The translations under genes were made by a program, and so were the position numbers. Shown one piece after another: positions 4,765-11,268 of a stretch of DNA of 11,268 bases. This DNA comes from Treponema sp. GTDB lineage: Bacteria > Spirochaetota > Spirochaetia > Treponematales > Treponemataceae. The notes under the pieces are model-generated. The model saw only the letters and a list, made by a program, of their open reading frames with translations, did no database searches and was not told where the DNA came from. The stretch is taken from contig JAFPCT010000151.1 in assembly GCA_017390125.1 (NCBI GenBank), positions 1 through 11,268 of the forward strand, given 5' to 3'. Each line of letters opens with the position of its first letter. Position 1 is the first letter of the stretch.

Positions 4765-6426
4765 ATGACTGACAATAAAATAACAATCACATTCCCAGAC
4801 GGAAAAGTTATTGAAACTCCATACAGAACCAGAATTTCTGATCTTACTGACAATTTCAACATGGACAGGGAAAAGATTTTTGCAGTAAAAGTAAACAACA
4901 AAGTATACTCAATGGAAAAGCATTTGAAATACAGCGCAGAAGTTGAGCCTGTGCTCTACGACTCGAAGGAAGGAATCGCAGTATACCGCCGCTCCCTCTG
5001 TCTCCTCCTTGCAGCAGCCGCATATCACATCTACCCTGACCGCAGGCTTCTGGTAGGTCACAGTCTTGGAAGCGGTTACTATTACACCTTGGACACGGAA
5101 AAACCTATATGCGAAAAAGACATCAAAGCCCTTGAGCAGGAAATGAACGCCCTTGTAAAAAAGAACCTCCCGATTGAATCCCACTTCGTTTCCTATAACG
5201 AGGCGGTCGAGCTGATTGAAAAATCAGGACTTACAGAAACCCGCAGGCAGATGAATTTTCTCTGTCCTCCGAGAGTCAGAATCAACTCAATCGGAGATTT
5301 CAGCGACCTTCATTTCGGCCCGCTTGTTCCTCATACGGGCATGCTCAAGCATTTTGAGCTCAGAAAATACGGAGAAGGATTTCTCCTTCGTTTTCCTAAA
5401 TCCAGCGATCAGAGCAAGATACCGGAATTCGTGGACCAGCCTAAACTCTTTGAGATATACAGAAAATACAAAACCTGGGGAAAACGTCTCGGCGTTACAA
5501 GCGTTGCCAGCCTGAACGAACTCATTGTTTCCAGAAAAATCAATGACTTCATCGACATTACGGAAACCCTTCAGGAAAAATGTATTTCGGAAATCGCAAG
5601 CCAGATTGCAGAAAAGCAAACTGCCCGGGTAATTCTTATTGCAGGACCTTCAAGCTCCGGCAAGACAACAACCTCCAAGAAACTTGCCCTTGAGCTTCAG
5701 GCTCTGGGATATATTCCAAAAGTAATCAGCCTTGACTGCTATTACGTTGACCACTCAAGAACTCCTGTGGACGAAAACGGAGAGCCGGACTATGAATGCC
5801 TTGAGGCACTGGACATCGAACTTTTGAACAAAAACCTCGTTGACCTGTTCGCCGAAAAGGAAGTAATAATTCCTACATATAATTTTGCGGACGGAACCCA
5901 GAGTTTCAAAGAAAAGAACAAGATGGTTCTCAAGGAACATGAGATTCTGATTATGGAAGGAATCCACGGTCTGAACGACAAGCTTACGCCAAAAGTTCCT
6001 GCAGAATACAAGTTCAAGATTTACCTTTCTGCACTTACGCAGCTTAACCTTGACGACCACAACCGCATCCCCACCAGCGACAACCGCCTTATCCGGCGCA
6101 TCGTAAGAGACTCCCAGTTCAGGGGAAAGCCGGCCGCAGGAACAATTGCAATGTGGCCAAGCGTACGCCGGGGCGAAGAAAAGTACATCTTCCCGTTCCA
6201 GAACAATGCGGACGCAATTCTTAATACTGCGCTGGACTATGAACTGAGCGTACTGAAGATTTACGCAGAACCGCTTCTCAGATGCGTCAAACCCTCTGAG
6301 CCGGAATACTCAGAGGCATGCCGTCTCCTGCACTTCCTTGAGCAGTTCGCTTCAATCGCGCCGACAGCAGTTCCGCCACGCTCCATCATAAGAGAATTCA
6401 TCGGCGGCTCTGCATTTAAATACTAG
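4765..6426 (+). CDS. TGS domain / ThrRS-like SAD domain / uridine-kinase-like nucleoside kinase
   Basis: A 553-residue protein with three parts. Residues about 5-66 form a TGS domain (ITITFPDGKVIETP). Residues about 70-215 resemble the second additional (tRNA_SAD, editing-like) domain of threonyl-tRNA synthetase, including HSLGSGYYY (99-107), HFVSYNEAVELIEKSG (140-155) and DLHFGPLVPHTG (181-192). Residues about 285-500 form a uridine-kinase/phosphoribulokinase-type P-loop domain with Walker A GPSSSGKT (294-301), DCYY (324-327), EGIHGLN (398-404) and DNRLIRRIVRD (439-449). The family is annotated in many bacteria as a putative nucleoside (uridine/cytidine) kinase, phosphorylating a nucleoside with a nucleoside triphosphate; the role of the N-terminal tRNA-synthetase-like half is not clear to me. 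It is a single-gene unit between a divergent prfB and a convergent fliJ, with its own promoter. The domain calls are firm; the substrate is inferred. Confidence 0.92.
   Translation: MTDNKITITFPDGKVIETPYRTRISDLTDNFNMDREKIFAVKVNNKVYSMEKHLKYSAEVEPVLYDSKEGIAVYRRSLCLLLAAAAYHIYPDRRLLVGHSLGSGYYYTLDTEKPICEKDIKALEQEMNALVKKNLPIESHFVSYNEAVELIEKSGLTETRRQMNFLCPPRVRINSIGDFSDLHFGPLVPHTGMLKHFELRKYGEGFLLRFPKSSDQSKIPEFVDQPKLFEIYRKYKTWGKRLGVTSVASLNELIVSRKINDFIDITETLQEKCISEIASQIAEKQTARVILIAGPSSSGKTTTSKKLALELQALGYIPKVISLDCYYVDHSRTPVDENGEPDYECLEALDIELLNKNLVDLFAEKEVIIPTYNFADGTQSFKEKNKMVLKEHEILIMEGIHGLNDKLTPKVPAEYKFKIYLSALTQLNLDDHNRIPTSDNRLIRRIVRDSQFRGKPAAGTIAMWPSVRRGEEKYIFPFQNNADAILNTALDYELSVLKIYAEPLLRCVKPSEPEYSEACRLLHFLEQFASIAPTAVPPRSIIREFIGGSAFKY
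6423..6426. other. CTAG shared by two convergent stop codons
   Basis: The palindrome CTAG holds the TAG of the kinase gene (6424-6426, plus) and the TAG of fliJ (6423-6425 read on the minus strand). The two genes therefore overlap tail to tail by 3 bases within this 4-base palindrome, with no intergenic space for a terminator. Confidence 0.95.
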
Positions 6427-6854
6427 GATTCCGGCCTGAAACGACCGGTAACAATGTTGTCAACTTCATTCTGTTCCCGGCGTTTCAGCTCTTCCTTGTA
6501 CTCCTCCCTCTGCTGCTCCTTGAGCTGCTCCAGGGAGTCTGTTTTCTGCATTGCTTTTCTTAAGGTTTCCCGTTTTGAATCACTGACAATTTTTGCCTCA
6601 GCTAACTCCGAAAGAAGCTTATCACGCTGATTTCTGGCATAAGTATAGAACTGGGAAGCGTTTGCAATATCATAAAAATTTTTGCTTCCTTTCATTTCAT
6701 GCTGAATCTCAGCCTGCCGCTGAGCAAGCCCGTCCAGCTGGTTTTGAATTTTCTGTTCTTCTGCAAGAGCCTTACCAAGCTCTGTCTCAGCCTGCTGCTG
6801 CTCAAACTTCCTGATGTTCAGTATTTCCTCAAGCTCAAAAGAAAATTTCTTCAT
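6423..6854 (-). CDS. fliJ: FliJ, flagellar export stalk/chaperone-escort protein
   Basis: FliJ is the short coiled-coil stalk that inserts into the FliI hexamer, couples it to the FlhA export gate, and escorts export chaperones. The 143-residue size and nearly continuous charged helical composition fit: MKKFSFELEEILNIRKFEQQQ at the start is typical of the family (an N-terminal F-x-L-x-x-(I/L)-L pattern followed by a long coiled coil), and the C-terminus ends in EVDNIVTGRF. No cysteine, signal peptide or membrane segment is present. Its ATG shares one base with the fliI stop (TAATG at 6856-6852), a termination-reinitiation arrangement, with only a weak GGAA-like site upstream, so translation probably depends on fliI. 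FliJ sequences are poorly conserved, so position directly after fliI is a major part of the call. It is the last gene of the flagellar block here and meets the kinase gene head-on. Confidence 0.9.
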   Translation of the reverse strand: MKKFSFELEEILNIRKFEQQQAETELGKALAEEQKIQNQLDGLAQRQAEIQHEMKGSKNFYDIANASQFYTYARNQRDKLLSELAEAKIVSDSKRETLRKAMQKTDSLEQLKEQQREEYKEELKRREQNEVDNIVTGRFRPES

Positions 6855-8245
6855 TATTCAGCGTTTCCGGAAGCAGCAAGTTTTTCGGCTTCAAGGGGAT
6901 TTTCTTCGTAATCTGTTTCTGGAAGCTCAATTTCCGTCAATGCTGAAAGCATGTCCAGAGTTTCTTTCATAGAAAAACCTTCGTCCCTTTCCTGTTTAAG
7001 AAATTCCTCAACCTTATCATGAAAATCAATCGCGTCATCTATGGATTTTGAATTGCCCTTCTGATAGATACCAGTATTAATCATCTGGGCATTGTTCTGA
7101 TAGATTGCCATAAGCTCACGTGTCTTTGCCACAGCTTTTCTTGTTGTCCTTCCGATTACATCTGTTGCATTTCGGCTGACAGAAGCAAGAACATCAATCG
7201 CCGGATAATGATATGCAGAAGCAAGTTTTCTGGAAAGAACTATATGACCGTCAAGAACACCGCGGACTGTATCTGCGATGGGCTCATTCATATCGTCACC
7301 GTCAACAAGAACTGCATAAAAAGCCGTGATAGAGCCTTTGTCATTGTTTCCGGTCCTTTCAAGAAGTTTTGGAATTGCGTCAAAAACACTTGGAGGATAT
7401 CCATTCTGAGCAGGAGGCTCTCCATTGGAAAGACTTATCTCACGCTGAGCCTTTGCGAATCGGGTTACGTTGTCCATCATGAGCATGACATCCTTTCCCT
7501 GATCGCGGAAATATTCGGCTATTGCTGTACAAACCTGTGCAGCCCTCAAACGACAGATTGAAGGCTCATCACCGGTGGCAACAACAATGACAGAACGCTT
7601 CATACCTTCCGATCCCAGATCATTGTTTATGAATTCCGGGACTTCCTTTCCTCGTTCTCCTACAAGCCCGATTACGTTTATGTCTGCATTTGTATTACGT
7701 GCAATGGAACCAAGCAGTGTCGACTTACCTACTCCAGAGCCGGCAAAAATACCAATACGCTGACCCTTTCCCATTGTCAGCATGGAATCTATAGCCTTTA
7801 CGCCGGTAGTAATTCTTCTGTTAATAAGAGGCTTTTTCATTGAATCAGGAGCCGGTGCTATAACCGGATAATAAGTTTCCGGCACCAGCTCGCCAAGTCC
7901 GTCAATAGGTTTACCGGCCGCATTTATAGTACGGCCCAGAAGGCTCCAGCCGACAGGAACCTGAAGGCTTTTTCCAGAGCCGACGACTTCACATCCAACC
8001 TCAATACCAGTTGTGTCACCGTATGCCGTAAGCCTTACAGTACTGTCGTTCAGACCCACAACTTCCGCCATAAGGGAATTTCCGTCCGGCAGCTTTAAAG
8101 TACATACCTCGCCAATCTGGGCAACAGGTCCTTTACTCATGATTTCAAGGCCTTTTACGGCAGTGACATAACCAACATAAGTTATAGGCTCTGCCTCCGC
8201 CACCTGGTCAAAATATTTTTCAAAATTAAACGAATCAAGAGCCAT
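6854..8245 (-). CDS. fliI: FliI, flagellum-specific ATPase of the type III export apparatus
   Basis: FliI is the F1-beta-like ATPase that forms a ring below the export gate and uses ATP to help unfold and deliver flagellar substrates. The 463 residues show an N-terminal beta-barrel domain (about 20-95), then the nucleotide-binding core: Walker A GSGVGKST (169-176), VGERGKE with the catalytic-type Glu (195-201), Walker B MLMMD (254-258), and the RecA-like core segments GEPPAQNGYPPSVF and DVLASVSRNATDVIG (351-365). A C-terminal helical domain follows, ending in an acidic tail. The length is close to the usual 440-460. The start ATG follows the fliH stop by 14 bases and has a strong GGGGGAG site ending 4 bases upstream. 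It is distinguished from F1 beta and from virulence type III ATPases by its place between fliH and fliJ. Confidence 0.97.
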   Translation of the reverse strand: MALDSFNFEKYFDQVAEAEPITYVGYVTAVKGLEIMSKGPVAQIGEVCTLKLPDGNSLMAEVVGLNDSTVRLTAYGDTTGIEVGCEVVGSGKSLQVPVGWSLLGRTINAAGKPIDGLGELVPETYYPVIAPAPDSMKKPLINRRITTGVKAIDSMLTMGKGQRIGIFAGSGVGKSTLLGSIARNTNADINVIGLVGERGKEVPEFINNDLGSEGMKRSVIVVATGDEPSICRLRAAQVCTAIAEYFRDQGKDVMLMMDNVTRFAKAQREISLSNGEPPAQNGYPPSVFDAIPKLLERTGNNDKGSITAFYAVLVDGDDMNEPIADTVRGVLDGHIVLSRKLASAYHYPAIDVLASVSRNATDVIGRTTRKAVAKTRELMAIYQNNAQMINTGIYQKGNSKSIDDAIDFHDKVEEFLKQERDEGFSMKETLDMLSALTEIELPETDYEENPLEAEKLAASGNAE

Positions 8246-8259
8246 GGAACTCCCCCAAA

Positions 8260-9192
8260 CTATTCCGAAACAGAAGGAGTTTTTGAAATGCTCTTTACAG
8301 GAGAAACTTCAAGAATCTTGCTTTCAAGCTCGCCAAGCTGACTCGCAATGCGGGCATCGATGGCACCAAAATCAGTTTCTACGATACATCCGCCTTTCTC
8401 AACGGATGAATCTTCCATAACTGTAATGCCCTGGATATTTTCTATGCGTTTTATAAATTCTGCCACATTTGCACTGGCAATCTTAAGGTCCTCTGTATTT
8501 ACATGAAGAACAACATTGCCGCGGGTCTTCACTTTCTTGAGCGCCGCAATAACGTTGCTTACAACTGTTGTCTTCTGAGTTTCAGAAATTATCTTTACAA
8601 CTTTGCGGGTCATAAGGATTACAAGCTCGACAATCTGCTGCTCAGTCTCACGCAGGATCTCCTCCCTGCGGTTCATGATAGCCTCCAGCATTCTGCGCAT
8701 GCGTTCGGTAAGGCGGTTAATCTCATCTTCCCCGCTCTTAAGTCCATCCTCATGGCCCTGAGCAAAACCTTTTTCTATAGCCTCAGACCTGATTTTCTCT
8801 TCTTCGGCATGAGCAGTCTGAACAATCTGCTCAGCTTCCTTTTTGGCATCTTCAATAATCTGAGCGGCCTGGTCTTCCGCATTCTTTCTGGCAGTTTCAG
8901 TTTCTTCCGTCTGCTTCTGGGAAATGGCAAGCGCTTCGTCCTGAGCCTTGCTTACAATGTCGGCAGCCTGTTTCTGAGCTTCCTCCATCATGTGCTGTTT
9001 TTCAATTTCCCAGCCCTTTTTAAACGCCTCAGCCTCCTTACGGATATCATCAGCAGTCGGACCGTCGTATACAACCTCCTCAACTTTCTCTTCTACCGGA
9101 GGAGGCGCAAAATCATGAATAAGCGGAAGCGAGAATTTCTTTTCAATTTCTTTTACTTTTATCTCATTCGGTCTGAACACTTGCTTTGCCAT
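8260..9192 (-). CDS. fliH: FliH, FliI-binding spoke protein of the export apparatus
   Basis: FliH binds the FliI N-terminus through its C-terminal domain and links the ATPase ring to the C-ring; in spirochaetes it forms the visible spokes. The 310 residues comprise a basic start and an acidic, Pro-containing segment (1-48); a long Ala/Glu/Lys/Gln coiled-coil rod (about 50-140) with repeated AxxxxExA-like blocks as in F-ATPase b subunits; a Gly-spaced helix (KGFAQGHEDGLKSG, 141-154); and the conserved FliH/YscL-type C-terminal domain, including VELVILMTRKVVK (188-200) and KGGCIVETDFGAIDARIASQL (266-286). It is longer than the roughly 235-residue enterobacterial protein, the extra length lying mainly in the rod. 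No Trp is seen near the N-terminus, where enterobacterial FliH uses Trp residues to bind FliN, so that contact may differ. The gene begins 8 bases after the fliG stop with AAGG 6 bases before the ATG. Confidence 0.95.
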   Translation of the reverse strand: MAKQVFRPNEIKVKEIEKKFSLPLIHDFAPPPVEEKVEEVVYDGPTADDIRKEAEAFKKGWEIEKQHMMEEAQKQAADIVSKAQDEALAISQKQTEETETARKNAEDQAAQIIEDAKKEAEQIVQTAHAEEEKIRSEAIEKGFAQGHEDGLKSGEDEINRLTERMRRMLEAIMNRREEILRETEQQIVELVILMTRKVVKIISETQKTTVVSNVIAALKKVKTRGNVVLHVNTEDLKIASANVAEFIKRIENIQGITVMEDSSVEKGGCIVETDFGAIDARIASQLGELESKILEVSPVKSISKTPSVSE

Positions 9193-9200
9193 ACATCACC

Positions 9201-10295
9201 TTACTGGACAAGTTCGTCTTCGCCGGAACGTGCAATGACGATTTCACCGCTGTCTTCAAGACGACGGATTGTAGATACGATTTTCTGCTGGGCTTCCTCA
9301 ACGTCCTTCAGGCGGACAGGTCCCATGAATTCCATGTCTTCCTTAAGCATACTTGCGGCACGCTTTGACATGTTGCGAAAAATCTTGTCCTGTACTTCGG
9401 TATCCACGGACTTGAGGGCCTTTGAAAGTTCCTGAGTATCGACTTCGCGGAGAACCTTCTGAATGGCACGGTCGTCCAGCATAACGATATCTTCGAATAC
9501 GAACATTCGCTTTTTGATCTCTTCTGCCAAATCCGGATCTTCTTCTTCCAGAGATTCGATAATCGCTTTCTCAGAAGAACGGTCAACAAGGTTAAGGATT
9601 TCAACGATTGATTCAACACCACCGGCAGCAGTGTAGTCTTCGCTGGAAAGTGTAGAAAGTTTCTTTTCAAGAACGCGCTCAACCTCACGCAAAACGTCAG
9701 GAGAAGTACGGTCCATGGTTGCAAGTCGCTTTGAAACTTCAGGCTGCATTTCTTCAGGCAGGTTCTGCAAAATAACGGCAGCTTTTCCAGGCTCCAAATA
9801 AGCAAGGATAAGGGCGATAGTCTGCGGATATTCCTGCTGAATAAAGTTCAAAAGATGAGCCGGATCTGTACGGCGGATAAAGTCGAACGGACGAACCTGA
9901 AGGCTTGAAGTAAGACGGTTGATAATGTCGATTGCCTTTTGGCTTCCCAAAGATTTTTCAAGCAATTCCCGGGCATAGTCAATACCACCTGTAGTGATAA
10001 AGTTCTGGGCATTCATAAGCTCCTGGAACTCTTCAAGAACTGCATCCTTATATTCGGCATCTACTGTTTCAAGACGGGCAATTTCAAATGTCAATGTCTC
10101 AACTTCATCCTCACGCAGATGCTTCATGATTTCAGAAGAAACATCAGAGCCAAGGGAAACGAGGAAGATTGCGGCTTTCTGGCGGCCGGTTAAACTCTTA
10201 TAATCCTTTCTGTCCTTTTTGCTGCTTCCGGCAGGTTTCAGGCTGCCCGGTTTCGGGATAGGTTTAGGATTTGATTTAGGCATATCGTCTGACAT
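9201..10295 (-). CDS. fliG: FliG, flagellar motor switch/torque protein (FliG2-type by operon position)
   Basis: FliG sits on the cytoplasmic face of the MS ring, binds FliF with its N-terminal domain and generates torque with its C-terminal charged helix opposite MotA. The 364 residues show an atypical Lys/Pro-rich leader (about 6-30, KPIPKPGSLKPAGSSKK), FliG_N (about 35-135), FliG_M with EYPQT (155-159) in place of the usual EHPQ-type motif, and FliG_C with MFVFEDI (264-270) and the torque helix DDRAIQKVLREVD (274-286). Spirochaetes commonly carry two FliG paralogues; the copy in the fliF-fliG-fliH cluster is the motor-active FliG2 type, but only one copy is visible here. The ribosome binding site GGAGGAG (10302-10308) lies within the last codons of fliF, 6 bases before the ATG, and the two genes are 3 bases apart. 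Confidence 0.97.
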   Translation of the reverse strand: MSDDMPKSNPKPIPKPGSLKPAGSSKKDRKDYKSLTGRQKAAIFLVSLGSDVSSEIMKHLREDEVETLTFEIARLETVDAEYKDAVLEEFQELMNAQNFITTGGIDYARELLEKSLGSQKAIDIINRLTSSLQVRPFDFIRRTDPAHLLNFIQQEYPQTIALILAYLEPGKAAVILQNLPEEMQPEVSKRLATMDRTSPDVLREVERVLEKKLSTLSSEDYTAAGGVESIVEILNLVDRSSEKAIIESLEEEDPDLAEEIKKRMFVFEDIVMLDDRAIQKVLREVDTQELSKALKSVDTEVQDKIFRNMSKRAASMLKEDMEFMGPVRLKDVEEAQQKIVSTIRRLEDSGEIVIARSGEDELVQ

Positions 10296-10298
10296 TCG

Positions 10299-11268
10299 TT
10301 ACTCCTCCATAAGCCATGTGCGGATAAGCATTGCAACATCCTCAGGATGCTCTTTTGCCATATTGATTGCATTTTCCTGAAGTTCGGCACGACGGCTTTC
10401 TTCGACAGACATGGTAACAGTCTGAGCCTCGTCTTTTGCTTCCCAAAGGGCCTGTTCCCGGGCAAGCTGCTGCTGGCGCAGGAGCTCCTCTTCCCTTGCA
10501 CGGCGACGGCGTTCCATTTCCTTGCTGATTATACGGAACAGGATGAACCCGACTAGAACAACGGCAACTGCAACAAGACTGAGAAGAACAGTACGTTTTG
10601 TCTGCTGAGCCTTGAAATATGCGTTGTCAAATTCTTCGAATTCTTCCGTACGGTCAACCTGAATGTTTGTAACCTGAACGGAATCACCGCGAAGCTGATT
10701 GTAGTTTATGGCACCCTCAACAAGGCGCTTGTATTCCGCAAGCTCTTCAGGAGAAACAGGTGTATACTTTCGCTTCAAACCGCCGGTTCCGTTCTCACCG
10801 TCATCAACGATATAATCGTGGGTTTTCGGATCACGAAGAAGAGTCCACTTACCGTCTACGTTAAGGGAAACGGAAGTGCGTCCGGTCTGAGGCGCAACAG
10901 TCTCAACTGTATGAGTTGTATTAATTACGTTGTTCTGGGTAACGCCTGTCTCAACAGATTTTCCCACAACATTCGACATGTCAGAATAAACCGGAGGTGT
11001 CTGGCCCTCAACACCAGCAGGACCTTCCGGATTGTAACCGGTACCCTGCCATTCCTTTGTAACAGTCTGCTGACTGACAGGAAGTGTATCTACATAATCA
11101 GAATCATCATAAGGGGTATTCGGGTTGTCAGCCTTTCTCTGGATAGGAGTATAAACTGTAGATTCCATGGATTTCTCAGACATATCCATCTCTACGTTTA
11201 CCACAAGGTCACCGATTCGCTTTTCCTTTGCAAGCCCCTGAAGATGGTTCAAAATGCTTGCCTTGAGC
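10299..11268 (-). CDS. fliF: FliF, flagellar MS-ring protein, C-terminal part (5' end beyond the window)
   Basis: Only the last 322 residues are present; the frame is open to the right edge, so the apparent TTG at 11252 is an internal Leu codon. Visible parts are the end of the periplasmic ring-building region (AKEKRIGDLVVNVEMDMS), a long polar Thr/Asn/Pro-rich beta-collar insertion (visible residues about 35-170), a return to the ring-building fold (SVQVTNIQVDRTEEF), the second membrane helix (about 226-247, LLSLVAVAVVLVGFILF), a basic juxtamembrane RRRR cluster, a charged helix, and the conserved FliG-binding tail (RRAELQENAINMAKEHPEDVAMLIRTWL). The tail is hallmark sequence and, with fliG next to it, makes the call certain. 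FliF polymerises in the inner membrane as the MS ring and is the foundation for the C-ring and export gate. In related treponemes flgB, flgC and fliE precede it, so they would be expected to the right. Confidence 0.96.
   Translation of the reverse strand, partial: LKASILNHLQGLAKEKRIGDLVVNVEMDMSEKSMESTVYTPIQRKADNPNTPYDDSDYVDTLPVSQQTVTKEWQGTGYNPEGPAGVEGQTPPVYSDMSNVVGKSVETGVTQNNVINTTHTVETVAPQTGRTSVSLNVDGKWTLLRDPKTHDYIVDDGENGTGGLKRKYTPVSPEELAEYKRLVEGAINYNQLRGDSVQVTNIQVDRTEEFEEFDNAYFKAQQTKRTVLLSLVAVAVVLVGFILFRIISKEMERRRRAREEELLRQQQLAREQALWEAKDEAQTVTMSVEESRRAELQENAINMAKEHPEDVAMLIRTWLMEE

Noticed and set aside
6431..6452. CCGG...CCGG hairpin near the fliJ/kinase convergence as a terminator
   Set aside because: The stem is only 4 bp and no T-run follows on either strand, so it does not resemble a Rho-independent terminator.
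8503..9435. A 310-codon open frame on the plus strand opposite fliH
   Set aside because: It lies antisense to fliH and fliG and its product is a Leu/Phe/Ser-rich string typical of the complement of a charged coiled-coil gene. It has no recognisable domain; fliH in the other strand is certain.
11250..11252. TTG as a possible fliF start
   Set aside because: The frame is open to the edge of the window and the known FliF fold needs a further N-terminal part, so this is an internal Leu codon.
1..11268. Search for mobile elements, CRISPR arrays, tRNA or rRNA genes and a defence or biosynthetic system
   Set aside because: No long direct or inverted repeats, transposase motifs, tRNA-like folds or clusters of accessory genes were seen. 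The window is conserved housekeeping and flagellar DNA.

Overview
The window looks like a chromosomal segment of a treponeme (Spirochaetota, Treponema or a close relative) other than T. pallidum. The evidence is the conserved spirochaete flagellar gene order fliF-fliG-fliH-fliI-fliJ, the long rod-like FliH, a short FtsY consisting almost only of the NG domain, and moderate G+C (roughly mid-40s percent, estimated by eye). No mobile element, CRISPR array, tRNA or rRNA is visible. The window is almost completely coding, and its only sizeable gap is the 145-bp divergent promoter region at 4620-4764.

Left block (1-4619, minus strand, read right to left): prfB (peptide release factor 2), a 588-residue protein of unknown function with a signal-peptide-like N-terminus, ftsY (signal recognition particle receptor), and a second unknown secreted protein that runs off the left edge. 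The genes overlap or lie within a few bases of each other, and all probably depend on the promoter upstream of prfB. Termination of translation and co-translational membrane targeting are thus linked to two secreted or envelope proteins.

Middle (4620-6426): back-to-back sigma-70-type promoters drive prfB leftwards and a plus-strand gene rightwards. That gene encodes a three-part protein (TGS domain, ThrRS-like second additional domain, uridine-kinase-like P-loop domain). It ends head-on against fliJ, and one CTAG supplies the stop codon of both genes.

Right block (6423-11268, minus strand): the downstream end of the flagellar basal-body/export operon. FliF (MS ring, C-terminal part only) binds FliG (switch/torque protein). 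FliH, FliI and FliJ form the ATPase complex of the flagellar type III export apparatus. The genes are spaced by -1 to +14 bases, each start has a ribosome binding site or a stop-start overlap, and the operon promoter lies beyond the right edge.

Most of the window is ordinary conserved machinery. The parts that deserve attention are the two unknown secreted proteins around ftsY, the disputed start of the larger one (its signal-peptide n-region seems to be encoded in another frame of the acidic tail of prfB), the absence of the usual prfB frameshift site, and the compact divergent promoter with a perfect inverted repeat formed by its two -35 boxes.
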